DNA from: Agapetus fuscipes
Lineage: Eukaryota; Arthropoda; Insecta; Trichoptera; Glossosomatidae
NCBI GenBank assembly: GCA_951799405.1
Contig: OX637332.1
Coordinates: 7,631,001-7,695,000 of the forward strand
DNA: 64,000 nt
Direction of reading: 5' to 3'
Every line of letters begins with the position of its first letter. Positions within the stretch are counted from its first letter, which is position 1. Positions 39,838 through 51,190 of the stretch are shown one piece after another. The position numbers and the translations under genes are program-made. The notes below the pieces were generated by a model. It saw only the letters and a program-made list of their open reading frames with translations, was not told where the DNA came from and did not search any database.

Positions 39838-42012
39838 TTTATAAAATTTAATAACGAGCTTATTACAAAGACAATAGAGTCAAACAAAAATATGAAGGTT
39901 TTAAGGAGAAATAACGCGGAAGGAAAGAAAAATATTACTAAAGTGAAAGACAAAAATGGCAGGACATTAAACGATAAGGCCGAGATCACTGGAGCGATTC
40001 ATGAATTCTACACTGACCTATATACATCTAAAACACAAAATATAAACCAATCACAAAATACCGTAATACTTAACGTGGGATCAGAAGATGTACCAGAAAT
40101 AACTCACGAGGAGATGGAAAATGCTCTAAAATACATGAAGAAAAATAAATCTCCAGGAGAAGACAAAATTACAAATGATATTTTAAAGATGGGCTGCAAA
40201 AAATTAAATGAAGCCGTGAAAATACTTCTAAATAAATGCATTGAATTAGAAGCCATACCAGAAAACTGGCAAAATGCTGAAGTGGTACTATTATTCAAAA
40301 AAGGAGATCCGGAAGATTTGGAGAATTATCGACCAATAAGCTTACTGTCCCACCTGTATAAATAGCTTACAAACATCTTAACAAATCGTTTAACACAAAA
40401 ACTTGACATGTACCAACCGGTTGAACAAGCAGGGCTTAGAAAGGGTTTTGGAACAACTGATCACATCCAGACTGTCCGTTTACTGATTGAGAAGACAACT
40501 GAATACAAAATCCCAATTCATCTGGCTTTTGTGGACTACAAAAAAGTTTTCGATTCTGTAGAACCTTGGGCTATCATACAGGCTCTAAACGACGCAAGAA
40601 TCGACTCCAGATATTCAAGGCTCATTAAATTTATATATGATCATGCCACAATGGATATTAAACTAGACGACGAAACAAGAACTGATAAAATAAACATTAA
40701 GCGAAGAGTTCGACAAGGGGACACTATATCTCCTAAATTGTTTACGCTGGCCCTGGAGAATATTTTTAAAATGATGAATTGGGACAACAAAGGGATCAAA
40801 ATTGATGGAGTTTACCTGAACCACCTCCGTTTTGCCGACGACATACTGCTTATAAGCAAAGACATCGAAGAGCTGAAGAGTATGATCAAAGAACTGCATG
40901 AAACCTCTCTGAAAATTGGTCTTGAAATGAACATCAGTAAAACAAAAATTATGAGCCCAACAAACGAAAGCCTAAACATTGTGAGGGTTTTTCCTCTGTC
41001 CTGCTGATTGACACAATTAATAATGTAACAGCCACTTTAATATGTTTACTTTTATTCCTTTCACAATGTATACACAATAAACCACAGCACAATAATATTA
41101 ATTATTCTTAATTACAAATGCTTGTGGCTCTCACGCCAGGCAAGCTTCTTCCCTCTTTCTGTGTTCTTTTGTTTTCCTTTTTCCATTCAAATTTAAATAC
41201 AATGTTCCATTCTACCAAACAAACAAACTCATCTCGTTACAACATCAACAACAAACACATAGAGGCTGTAAACGAATATATCTACCTTGGACACAAGATC
41301 AAAATGGGAAAGGAAAACCAAACTGCAGAGATACCCAGACGAATAGGATTGGGCTGGGCAGCTTTTGGAAAATTAAAGCACATACTCGAAAATAAAGACA
41401 TCCCAATGAACCTAAAGAGAAAGATCTACGAGACTTGCATCCTCCCTGTGACAACATATGGCCTAGAAACCATCTCGCTAACCGCAGTGAGCGTCCATAA
41501 ATTAAAGTGCTCACAACGATCCATGGAAAGACGGATGTTGGGAATAAGTCTTAAAGATAGAAAAAGAAACGAAGACATCAGACACCTAACAAAAGTCACA
41601 GACATCATGGATCGTATTGCAAAACTAAAATGGCAATGGGCAGGCCATATGGCAAGACGAGATGACAACCGATGGGCAACGAAAATCCTCAAGTGGCGAC
41701 CATGGGAAGATAAAAGAAGCATCGGCAGACCACAAAAAAGATGGTCAGATGACATTGTTCCAGTCGCGGGGCGGAAATGGATTCAGAGGGCACAGGATAG
41801 AAAGGAGTGGAGAAAAATGGAAGAGGCCTATATCCAGCAGTGGAGAGATGGCTAAGGAAGAAGAAGAAGATGTATCTTATAGCAGCGCCTCACGACAGAA
41901 CCAAGAACTCAAGCAACACCTCTGCGGCACCCTTCCAGGGTGACATAGACCCCCAAGACTCTCAAGAATTGGGGAGCCTCCTGCACAGGATTCCTTAAAA
42001 AAAAAAAAAAAA
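39838..42012 (+). pseudogene. 5'-truncated LINE (third family) with poly(A)
   Basis: The reading frame has [25 protein letters not shown], a stop at about 40362, then FVDYKKVFDS, RRVRQGDTISPKLFTLALEN, RFADDILLIS (active site with F in place of Y) and, after a solo LTR at 40980-41241, EAVNEYIYLGHKIK, RRMLGISLKDRKRNEDIRHL, WQWAGHMARRDDNRWATKIL and the end EEAYIQQWRDG. A 3' untranslated region and an A-run at ~41997-42012 follow. The endonuclease is missing. Confidence 0.87.
40980..41241 (-). mobile_element. Solo LTR of the 57-60 kb Gypsy family
   Basis: 262 bp, the reverse complement of the LTRs at 57104 and 59740, flanked by ACAT on both sides (40976-40979, 41242-41245). The host LINE frame is continuous across it. 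It arose by LTR-LTR recombination of an element inserted in the LINE. Confidence 0.93.
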
Positions 42013-42048
42013 CTTTGCAACTTAGATTATAGAACTAAACAAAATAAT

Positions 42049-42519
42049 TTCCTTGACTAAAAGGTTAGTATGTGGCTGACCACCCATACTGTAAGCAATG
42101 GTTCACCATGCAAATTTTATCTGTGTTTGAGGAAAAGTCGGCAACAGTTGCAGGGCTTATGTTCATTTGAGATTAGTTTTTTTTATTTTGTACATGGGGC
42201 ATTTGTGGGCGCGAACTTATACCTGTCTGTTTGTGGGAATGCATTTAATATGAATCTCAAATGGTATTTATCTCTGCAACTTAGATTATGTAAAGAAATA
42301 CACAAAATAATTTCGTTGACTTATAGGTTGGTATGAGGCTGACCACCCATACTTAAAAAAATGGTTTACTTTGCAAATTTCACCTTTGTTTCAGGGAAAA
42401 TTGGCAATAGTTGCAGGGCTTATGTTCATTTGGAATGGGTTGTTATGTTGTAAGTTCACATGCAGCATATGTAAGCGCGAACTTATTGTTATATATGTTT
42501 GCAACTTAGATTACAGATT
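42049..42519 (+). repeat. Two tandem RTE-tail SINE-like repeats
   Basis: Copies at 42049-42290 and 42311-42519, both preceded by AAATAATTTC. The short spacing (ACAAAATAATTT repeated) suggests one inserted at the end of the other. Confidence 0.85.
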
Positions 42520-42689
42520 GAAATCCATTTTTATTTTGTTTAATTTTTTTTTAATTTGCATGAAATAAAAGAAAATGTAAAAAAACTTTCACGTTTTGCC
42601 GCTAGATGTCAATATAGTTCCATACATTTTCAGTATGAACTAACAGATTTATTGAAAGAAGTTTTCAGTGGGTTTTAAACACAAACGCA

Positions 42690-42830
42690 AAAGCTTGCAG
42701 CTTTGCAACATATATACAAAAATTAATTTGCCATCGATCAGGAATGTTTTTCATCTGCTGTGATGGCATTAATTTTGAAAATTGAAATTGTAAGCGAATG
42801 ACGACGGCGAAGGGTATTATATACATAGAT
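42690..42830. repeat. Dispersed repeat (Helitron-associated)
   Basis: AACATATATACAAAAATTAA and CTGCTGTGATGGCATTAATT match 17660-17740; it lies just beyond paralog B's poly(A) signal (TTTATTTATTC at ~42855). Confidence 0.6.
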
Positions 42831-43007
42831 AATAATTTCTTTTTCGTTAATTTTTATTTATTCAACCTGTTCTTCGGATATACAACCAATTAAATTATAA
42901 GTATTTAATCGAAAAAAGACATAATTTAATTTTAGACAAATCATTTGCCAATGCTGCAAGTTTGTTTGGTTTGAATGTGTTTTATGGCTGGTTATTCCAT
43001 TTCTTCC

Positions 43008-43433
43008 TTAGCCAAAGATGTAGCGATTGTTTGATGTAGGAGACTCAGTGGGATCATTTTCACCTCCATTTCCATTGTTTCCATTGGGGGCATTGTTCCC
43101 ATTCAATAATTGCTCGATATATTTTTGTACATCACCTCTAACGTTGTTGATGGTCTCTAGGTTCCCATTCAATAGTTCCTGAATATAATTTTGGAGAACA
43201 TCTACATCGGTGTTGGTGTTACCATTGTTCACTGTCAATAAGTCATGGATATAATTAATGACATCATCTCCATCGGTGTTTTGTTTGGCATTGTTTCCAG
43301 TCAATATTTGCCGGGCTGACTTTTCGACATTACCTCCATTGCCGTTGCCGCTATTCCTAAATTCCCAGCCTGCCTCCACACATACTGCCACCAGCAGTAC
43401 TGCCATGAATACAAACACGCTGCGAGACATCAT
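43008..43433 (-). CDS. Secreted modular Asn-rich protein, paralog B
   Basis: 141 residues. The signal peptide is identical to paralog A (MMSRSVFVFMAVLLVAVCVE). Four ~22-residue modules follow: GNVEKSARQILTGNN, DDVINYIHDLLTVNN, DVLQNYIQELLNGN and GDVQKYIEQLLNGNN, each an amphipathic helix pattern ending in an Asn-rich turn. A short GNNGNGG linker and the C-terminus NDPTESPTSNNRYIFG complete it. There are no cysteines in the mature part. The acceptor GTTACAG directly precedes the 5' untranslated TTCCACA. Compared with A it has two more modules and a shorter GNN linker. Confidence 0.87.
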   Translation of the reverse strand: MMSRSVFVFMAVLLVAVCVEAGWEFRNSGNGNGGNVEKSARQILTGNNAKQNTDGDDVINYIHDLLTVNNGNTNTDVDVLQNYIQELLNGNLETINNVRGDVQKYIEQLLNGNNAPNGNNGNGGENDPTESPTSNNRYIFG

Positions 43434-43779
43434 TGTGGAACTGTAACAAACGAAGCATATTGTTATGATTGTTACGTAGGTTGTGACAGCTTAAAGATGA
43501 TCCATCAGATAACTTTTTTATACACATGTATATAGTGCATAGTTTACGACCCATTAATGTAAAAAAGAACTGAAACTATCAAAACGTTTGACTGGAAAGT
43601 AAATAAAAACAAATAGTTACTGTAACTGAAAACGTTACTCTGTCGCTATTCCGCTAGGGGTGGCCTGAGTCTCTTTTTCCTCTTTGAGTCCGTTCATATC
43701 CATCACCTTTTTCGCACATTTCGTCCTTTTACATCTGCTTTAAATATTCCATTCTCTAACAATTTCACCTATTTGATCC

Positions 43780-44200
43780 ATTTACCCTTTTGTCAGTTTC
43801 CCATTTCCTCTTTTTCTTTTCACATTTCCTCTGTATTCACACTTTGAAAGTCTTTCGTCATTCATTCCTTCTACGTGTCCAAACCATCTCACTTTAACAT
43901 TATTTTGCACCTTTACTTTCACATACTCTTTCAACTTTTCTATATCTTCCACCGGTTCATTCGTAACTCTATCTTTTAGGGTTTGTCCTGTCGTAGTCCT
44001 CAAGTATTTTATTTCCACCGTGCATACTTTACTCATTTCAATATCATCGCAGTTCATGTCTCGTTTCCATAGATCAATGTCGGTAACAATAAGCAATTGT
44101 GTAACGACATTCTCAAATCCATCGTCATTCGCTTCTTTCCGGCATTTTTTTAAAGATTCTCCAAAGGGAGAATCGAAAAAAAACATCACCCAGAAGAAAG
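43780..44200 (-). pseudogene. RTE-like LINE remnant in intron of paralog B
   Basis: Same decayed frame as 18540-18960 (VCTVEIKYLRTTTGQTLKDR, VKVRWFGHVEGMNDERLSK), at the same place relative to the coding exon. Confidence 0.75.
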
Positions 44201-44449
44201 TAAATAGATATAATGTAAGTGAATCAAAAAGTTATGTAGGAATTGCGAAGATTAATAATCTTATCAGAATAATATTAAATGTACGCTTCCTACACTGAGT
44301 GCAAGTCTGCTCACCAACTCTTTACATGCAAATCACAGTCAAATGTTTATCTTGTGATTTTGCCCATTACTGTACATTGACATAAGGGATGTTATAGATA
44401 TGCAATTTCAAATATCCGCTAGTATCGGATATGGATAGGTACCAGTGGC

Positions 44450-45705
44450 GAAGGGTGCCATACAAGCCGATTCCCATCGGTTTCCCGTTTAAAATGAGGC
44501 AAAAATGATAATAAAGTAGACTGCATGGTTTCAATGGAGAAAAAAAACGTTTTTTTATTCTTATGCATTATTTGATCTGAAAGCATTTCCTCGAGAAGGT
44601 TATAATTTTACATTTTTCAAAGGTGAGTGACAGTTTGTTAATCGAACAGTATAAACTGAGCCTAATGATGTCTTCCTGTTGTAATAGACAGTCGTTAATA
44701 TTATAAACTTTTTTTTAAATTTCATGTCATCAGCGAATAATAAAAATTTGGTGTTTTTAAAACATTTATGGATATCAGATATGAAAATTGTGAATAAAAA
44801 AGGACCCAATATGGAATCCTGTGGGACGCCAGAGCTTATAGCACACAATTATGAGGCGTATCCATTCAGGGTAACAGTTGGATATCTCGATTCAAGGTAT
44901 GAAGAAACCCACCTAAGTAAGTTACCTTGGACTTCATTGAAGTGAAGCTTTTTAAGTAATATGAGGTGATCGACCTTATCGAAAGCTTTCAGGAAGTCAG
45001 TATACACGCTATCAACAGAGGAGCCCTGGTCAAATGTCTCAAAAATAAAATTAGAATACAGTAAAAAATTAGATACTATAGATCGTGATCTGATAAATCC
45101 ATGTTGACTATCAGGAATACAGTGCTTTAGTAGTGAATATATTTAACTATGGACCAACTTTTCAAAAATTTTAGCAATACAAGAGAGGATAGATATAGGT
45201 CTGTAGTTAGAGATGGTATTTATCGCTCCAGCTTTATGTAAGGGTAAAATGTTAGCAGTTTTCCATATGCTTGGTATATATTTTTCAGATAGACTTTTGT
45301 TAAAAATAAGTGTAAGAGGTTTGATAATGGCATCCGAGGTCATTTTAAGGAAAAAAGCACTTAATTTATCCGGACCAGCGCCTTTATTTATGTCAATAAG
45401 ATAAAGTGCATCCCTTACATCGTTTTCAAAAAGAAACAAATCAGCAATACATGTGTTATTATTATTTTGGAAATTGAAATTCATATTTATAGCGGAGGTA
45501 TTAGGACTGCAAGTCAATTGTGATGACGATACAAAAACTGATAGGAAATACGAAGAAAACATGCCGCAAATTTCAGTTGGGTCATTAGAAACCCGATCAT
45601 CAAGCGTCATAGACGACGGATAGCCCCTTGAGTTTTTTTTTAATTGTAAGTATACTTCCAGAAGGATTTGACATTATATATAGTTGACGTTTCAATGTTA
45701 TTTAT
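44450..45705 (-). pseudogene. Jockey-type LINE fragment in intron of paralog B
   Basis: The minus strand reads DVRDALYLIDINKGAGPDKL, NILPLHKAGAINTISNYRPI and ISILSCIAKIFEKLV, then (another frame) a DFLKAFDKVDH block and GVPQDSILGPFLFTIFISDI followed by LLFADDMK near 44735. This is polymerase palm and fingers of a Jockey-like LINE, frameshifted and truncated at both ends. Absent from the introns of A, C and D, so inserted after duplication. Confidence 0.8.
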
Positions 45706-45706
45706 G

Positions 45707-46620
45707 TAAAAGGTCGGCAAAAGTTGAAGAGTTTATGTTCATTTGAGGTTTGGTTTTTAATTTGTAAGTATACATTCAGCATTTGTAAGTGATAACTTAC
45801 ACGTGTCTGTTTGTGGGCATGCATTTGATATGAGTTTTGAATGTTAGTATATATGTATTTGCAACTCAGGTTATTATTACGCTCACAAGCAGACCCGTGT
45901 AATTTAATGCTTACAACTGATGCATGCCCGCATAAAAAAAAAACGAAAATACTCAAATGAACATTTGGATGGACCAAATTTTCGAAATAGCGTATGAATG
46001 GGATATCCAGAGTCATAATAAAAGGAGAGCTTGTATGAAAAAGGTTATGACTCTGGATGAAATGAAAGAAGTATGCAAGGATCGAAAGAATTGGCGGTTG
46101 ATCTGTAATGCTGGCGGTTAAAGCTGAGGCTTTTAAAATATATTTTTTTTAAATATGTTTTGTAGTTTTGTAGTTTTTTTTAATTTTTTACTGTTTACTT
46201 GTTTAGAGTTTATTTGTTTTATATATTTGAATGTATAAACTGCTTGTATTCCTTGACTAATAGGTTGGTATGCGGCTGACCACCCATACTGTAAAAAATG
46301 GTTCACTTTGCCAATGTCACCCCTGCTTCAGGGAAGGTCGGCAAGAGTTGCAGGGCTTATGTTCATTTGAGATTGGGTTTGTTATATTGTAGGTCCACAT
46401 GCGGCATGTGTAAGCGCGAAATTATGCGTGTCTGCTTGTGGGAATGCATTATTTACGAATCTCAAATGATACATATCTTTGCAGCTTAGATTTAGATTTA
46501 GATTTAGAACATAAAATCCCTGCAACATTTCCCGAAACAGGGGTGACATTGGCGCAGTGTGCAATGATTAAAAGTGTGCGTGGTCAGCCTCATACCAACA
46601 TAAGTCAAGGAATAATTCAC
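45707..46620. repeat. Inverted tail-repeat pair split by an RTE insertion
   Basis: Plus copy 45707-45878, minus copy 45880-45965 plus 46507-46620. The minus copy is interrupted at 45966-46506 by a truncated RTE. Confidence 0.85.
45966..46506 (+). mobile_element. 5'-truncated RTE copy with target duplication
   Basis: It begins TTGGATGGACCAAATTTTCG (late ORF), has ATGAAAGAAGTATGCAAGGA, the 3' untranslated region and the tail, ending in GATTTAGATTTAG. GAACAT occurs on both sides. The other paralogs carry the uninterrupted site (TGAACATAAAATC). Confidence 0.88.
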
Positions 46621-46720
46621 ATCAAACTTAATAATGGATAAAGCGAGAAATTCATTATTTTGTTGAAAAATACAATATGTTGATTGAGCTAGAAATGTAG
46701 AAATATAAAATTTAACTTAC

Positions 46721-46777
46721 TCTGCAATCTCAGGGGAAACTGATAATGTCACAATTAAAAAACCAATGGCTTATATA
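46721..46777 (-). promoter_or_regulatory. Promoter and exon 1 of paralog B
   Basis: TATATAAG (46777-46770), initiator TATCAGTTTCC with A at 46741, exon 1 of ~21 nt and donor GTAAGT at 46720-46715. The intron to the coding exon is ~3.3 kb, longer because of the Jockey and RTE insertions. Confidence 0.65.
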
Positions 46778-46964
46778 CCATTCCTTATCATGTATATCGA
46801 CAAACCGGAAAATTAAACTGGAACCTGCTTTCTAGATTTCGGTTGCTTTATTTTTTAATTAAAATATCAAGGTTACAATTAACGGCTTTTGATAACTTCT
46901 GATTTATTGAAAAGAAAGTTGTAATTTAGGTTGGAAATATACATTTATGCTCAGAGCACGTTCG

Positions 46965-47095
46965 CAACAATGGAGAGATAATTATTTTGAAAGCTAATAA
47001 AGGCAATGCTATCGTAGTGTTGGACACAGATGACTATAATAATACAGAGATACTTAAAAATCCCGTAAACAAAAAAGTAAATTACTGTCCCACAA
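46965..47095 (+). pseudogene. Penelope-like N-terminal fragment
   Basis: ATAATTATTTTGAAAGCTAA and GCAATGCTATCGTAGTGTTG correspond to the ILKAxKxNAxVV segment at 20370-20420, with frameshifts. Confidence 0.6.
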
Positions 47096-47102
47096 TAGTT
47101 AT

Positions 47103-47225
47103 TTATGCCACTGCCAAGTAATGATAGTCTTTTTAACACGAGTGCTAGTTTGTGCCATGAGGCGCAGCCGAATGGCACAATAGAAAGCACGAGTGTTACA
47201 AAGACTAATTACGTGCAGTGGCATA
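47103..47225. repeat. Palindromic MITE
   Basis: TTATGCCACTGC ... GCAGTGGCATA; inner arms GATAGTCTTTTTAACACGAG and CACGAGTGTTACAAAGACTA. Confidence 0.7.
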
Positions 47226-47344
47226 CAATACTTTTTCTACGACCATGAGAGAATTAACAAAATAGTGAATAATAGTCATTATAATGTACTCGTCCATTTG
47301 AAGTAATTAAAACCTTACCTTTGTCAAAACGTGTGACTTATCAT

Positions 47345-47585
47345 TCCCTTCGATTATCTAATCTAACCTAAGTTGTAAAAATAAATTATATTTAGGTTTC
47401 ATATTGAAGTCATGCCCACAAGCCGACACATATGTATAAGGTCGCGCTTTTACATCCTGCATATAAGCTTAAACATTCAAACCCAAAACTCAAATAAACA
47501 TATGCCCTGCAGTTGTATTGGCAGGTGAACCAAATTTGTACAGCATAGGTGATCAACCTCATACTCACCTATTAACCAAGTAACT
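47345..47585 (-). repeat. RTE-tail repeat, diverged
   Basis: TAATCTAACCTAAGTTG tail on the minus strand; GTGATCAACCTCATACTCAC near the 5' end. Confidence 0.65.
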
Positions 47586-47589
47586 TTTT

Positions 47590-48082
47590 GAGTTTGTTTA
47601 TTTTTTGCGGTGAAATTTTTTGTGTTGTTTTCCTTTCAAGCCTTTTATTTTCCATTGAAAAAAGGCAAGCTTTATTTGGAGCAATCCGATAAATAAATTC
47701 GATAAATTTTAGCACTATTAACAATTTTTATTTGACTCTACACATAAAATATACTTATTTATTTTCATCTGAACAGGGCTGAAAGTCTCATCACCACGGT
47801 AATTCCTACCTACCGAATATCACTAATATTGTATAAAGCAAATCAGCTGATCGCTTGCGGCCATCTTGGATTGACAGGTCTTCATACTCCCATACAAGGT
47901 TGACATTTGAAATTAAAAAATGGTTCCAATTCTGACAATGCGCATGCGCACATGTTCATTTTAACACGGTTACCGGTTGCATAATGTAACATTATGCAAC
48001 GGGTGTAGAAATGTATGGCATTGTGATTGCGTTAGCCGTTTTGTAATTAGTAAATTACCAAATGGGAGTAGAAAATTGTTAT
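47590..48082. other. No gene; repeat shared with 48985-49202
   Basis: GGTTCCAATTCTGACAATGC, CATGCGCACATG and AGAAATGTATGGCATTGTG match 49120-49195. Here a palindromic GTTGCATAATGTAACATTAT segment is inserted after CGGTTACCG. Confidence 0.5.
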
Positions 48083-48205
48083 TTATGCCACTGCCTATTA
48101 ACGATAGCCTTTGTAACACGAGTGATAGTTTGTGCCATGAGGCGCAGCTAAATGGCACAATAGTTATCACGAGTATTAAAAAGGCTTATTACGTGCAGTG
48201 GCATA
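48083..48205. repeat. Palindromic MITE
   Basis: Third complete copy, same arms as 47103-47225; its 3' flank AATACCTTTTCTATGATCAC is shared too. Confidence 0.7.
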
Positions 48206-48334
48206 CAATACCTTTTCTATGATCACGAAATAAATAACAAAATAGTAAATAATAGTCATTATAATGTACTCGTCCATTTGAAGTCATTAAAACCTTACCT
48301 TTGTCAAAACGTGTAATTTATCATTCCTTTCAAT

Positions 48335-48560
48335 TATCTAATCTAATTAGATATATTACATGTAGGATTCATATTAAATTCATGCCCAAAAACAGACACA
48401 TTTAAGGTCGCGCTTATACATGCAGCATATAAGCCTAAACATTCAAGCCCAAAACTTCAATAAACATAAGCCCTGCAACTCTTGAAGCAGGGTTGTCATT
48501 GGCAAAGTGAACCAAGGTTTTTCAGCATAGGTGGTCAACTTCATACCAATCTACTAGCCA
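48335..48560 (-). repeat. RTE-tail repeat, diverged
   Basis: TTATCTAATCTAATTAGATA tail and AAGCCCTGCAACTCTTGAAG with a shortened middle. Confidence 0.65.
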
Positions 48561-48752
48561 AGAAACTGGTTAAGTTCATTTGTTGTTTTTGTGAAAATAT
48601 CTTGCATTATTTTCCTTTCAAGTCTGCTGGTTTTTTTTTTAAAGTAAAGTTACGATTCCAAGTATATCGATACAAAAATCGATGAAGTTTAGCACTTTTA
48701 ACAATTTTTATTTGACTTTACACATATAATACATATATTTCCATTTGAACAC

Positions 48753-48957
48753 TTGGTTCACTTTGCCAATGTTACCCCTGTTTCAGGGAAGGTCGGCAAA
48801 AGTTGTGGGGCTTATGTTCATTTGAGGTTTGGATTTTATTTGTAAGTACACATTCAGCATTTGTAAGCGCGAACTACACTTTTTGGTTTGTGGGCTTACA
48901 TCTGAGAGCTTTAAATGAATATATCCTTGCAACTTAGATTATAGATTATAGATTATA
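48753..48957 (+). repeat. RTE-tail repeat, 5'-truncated
   Basis: TTGGTTCACTTTGCCAATGT to three TTATAGA units; very close to the copy at 928-1115. Confidence 0.88.
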
Positions 48958-49202
48958 GAACAAGGATTGAACATAGTGGGTAGGAACTGTCAAGAAGAAG
49001 AAAACTTTCATGTACTATGGCTTACGTTCGAACGTGGTAGCTATGGAAACGGCAAATAATAGTTTGTTATCGGTTGCTTAGAAGAAAAGCCCCATACAAT
49101 GTTGATATTTGAAATTAAAAAATGGTTCCATTTCTGTCAATGCGCATGCGCACATTCTCATTTCAACACGGTTACCAGAAATGTATGGCATTGTGTGCGT
49201 GT

Positions 49203-50259
49203 CACGACATATCGGTAAAAGACAACTGGTCCAACGACAGTTCGTCCATTGACAAATCGGTACAACACTTCGTCCGCACGACTTTTCGGCCAATGACATT
49301 TCGGCCAAATACAAATCGGTAAACGACAACCCGTCCAAAGACAACTCGGCCATAGACAAATCGGTCACACGGCACTTCGTCTACACGACTTTTCGGCCAA
49401 CGACATTTCGGTCAAAGACAAAACGATCAACGACAGTCGCCCAAAGACAACTCGGCCATAGACAAATCGGTCACTCGACACTTCGTCCAGACGACATTTC
49501 GTCAACATGACTTTTCGGCGACAACGCGGCAAGAAGTTACACTATTGTTAGCTTAGTTGCGTTGCGTTAGATGCAGCATGTGTAACCGCCAACTCCACTA
49601 AAATAAATAAAATAACTCTCTTAATGGTAGAGATGGTCGTAATAAAAGTTTGTTGAAGAGCAAGTTTTCTGTGATGGAGCGGTCTGTGGATAATAAAAAA
49701 AAATAAGCTGATTTGTGTTAGTGTAGCACACCTCAAGAGCCCTCTGCAAGCTTGGTCGTCGCAGTAGAAGGCGCCAATTCTCAAACAGAACCCAGCTGGT
49801 GTAATGCTGGATCCGTGGATGGACCTTTAGTGACCGATCTTTGGTAAAGGTATATGATTTTTTTCACCAAGCATATTTGAAAATATAAATGGTATATTTT
49901 TTTGTGCTCCGCCGAGATTCGAACCAACAACCTTCCATTTAGGAGTTAAAAGTGTAAACCACTAGACTGCGGACCGCTTGAATACAATATATTGTATATG
50001 ACCGAAATTTCATCGACCGAAATGTCGTTGACCGAAATGTCGTTGACCGAAATGTCGTGTGGACAAAATGTCGAGTGGACGAAGTGTTAAGTGACCGATT
50101 TGTCTATGGCCGAGTTGTCTTTGGACAAGTTGTCGTTGACCTTTTTGTCTTTGGCCGAAATGTCGTTGGCCGAATAGTCGTGTGGACGAAGTGTCGTGTG
50201 ACCGATTTGTCAATGGACGAACTGTCGTTAGACGAGTTGTCTTTTACCGATATGTCGTG
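49203..50259. mobile_element. Element with long 'TTCGGCCAACGACA' inverted arms
   Basis: The terminal CACGACATATCGGTAAAAGA is inverted at the right end (50259-50240). Each ~270-310-bp arm (49203-49510, 49990-50259) is a string of degenerate ~20-bp repeats of the type CGACATTTCGGCCAACGACA, reading CGAAATGTCGTTGACC on the right. The middle holds SINE pieces. No transposase is present. No clear target duplication was found. Possibly a foldback-like element. Confidence 0.7.
49690..49985 (-). repeat. tRNA-Gln-type SINE
   Basis: Minus-strand head at 49985-49905 (GTCCGCAGTCTAGTGGTTTA, GGTTCGAATCTCGGCGG), body with AGAATTGGCGCCTTCTACTG. It lies between the arms of the 49203-50259 element. Confidence 0.75.
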
Positions 50260-50261
50260 GA

Positions 50262-50690
50262 ATCCATTGAACCATCGGATGTGTTGGTACGCAGAAAAAT
50301 GGATGGCAGCCTGGGTCACTCTGTTTATAGGAAACCAACTCACACAGATAAGTACCTACACAGAACTTCACACCACCACCCGGCACATCTACAGTCAGTT
50401 CTTGCTGCTTTATTGACAAGGGCCAAGAGGATTTGCGAGGAGATTAGGAGAGTTTGAAATCCGAACTCATGCACTGTATAAATGCTCTATCTTCCAATGG
50501 CTACTTATCAGTAACCAAGACGCCTGAAAAGAGGGCTAACGTCATTTGCGAAGTACTCCGACAGAAAACATACTTTCCCTACATCAGAGGCGTCTCTGAT
50601 AACTGGGCCGCTTATCAATCAAATTTAATATTATTACAGTTTTCGGACATGCAACATAAAAGTTCGCCTTAAAAAAATATATTGGAGCAA
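50262..50690 (+). pseudogene. Penelope-like reverse-transcriptase C-terminal fragment
   Basis: The frame reads LGHSVYRKPTHTDKYLHRTS, HHHPAHLQSVLAALLTRAKR and ICEE. The YRKPTHTDxYLxxxSxHH block is diagnostic of Penelope-like reverse transcriptases. After a frameshift, YIRGVSDN-like residues lead toward the endonuclease linker. It has many stops. Confidence 0.82.
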
Positions 50691-51190
50691 TGAAAACAAT
50701 GTAGCATGCACTTTATTAGATTCGACAAAACAAAGGTTCTGTATAAACAAAAGTTATGGTTTGCTTGACTGGTAAGAGAAGCCATAGAAATTTATAGGTA
50801 GGCATCCGAACTTCAACAGGGATGACAACTTTAAATTGTCCAGTATTTGGACACCAAAATTTGCCTTACTTTTGAAACCAATGGCAATATCTAATATTCG
50901 TGTCAACAATAATAATATTATCAGTTCCGTATGTACGAATAAAAATTTGTGCCATTTTGTGTTGTGCACAATACAAAAGTGTTAATATTTATGACAAACC
51001 TAATCATAATTACTACCTTCGCTCGAAATTATGTCGTGATTTGTAACAATTGTATACAAGAAAATAATAGTTCATCCTCAGTCGTCGTACAGAGAGAGAG
51101 TGTGTCCTGAAGACGTAAGCTACGTCGTTAACGAAACTTTGAGAATCATGGTAGTTCTCTTATAACGGTTTGTGTAACATACAAAAGCAG
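50691..51190. other. No gene seen
   Basis: AT-rich; no supported frame. Right-flank sequence of a paralog block resumes near 51190. Confidence 0.45.

Noticed and set aside
49203..50259. CRISPR-like regularly spaced repeats
   Set aside because: The words are degenerate, spacing is irregular, arms are inverted and the context is eukaryotic; no cas genes.
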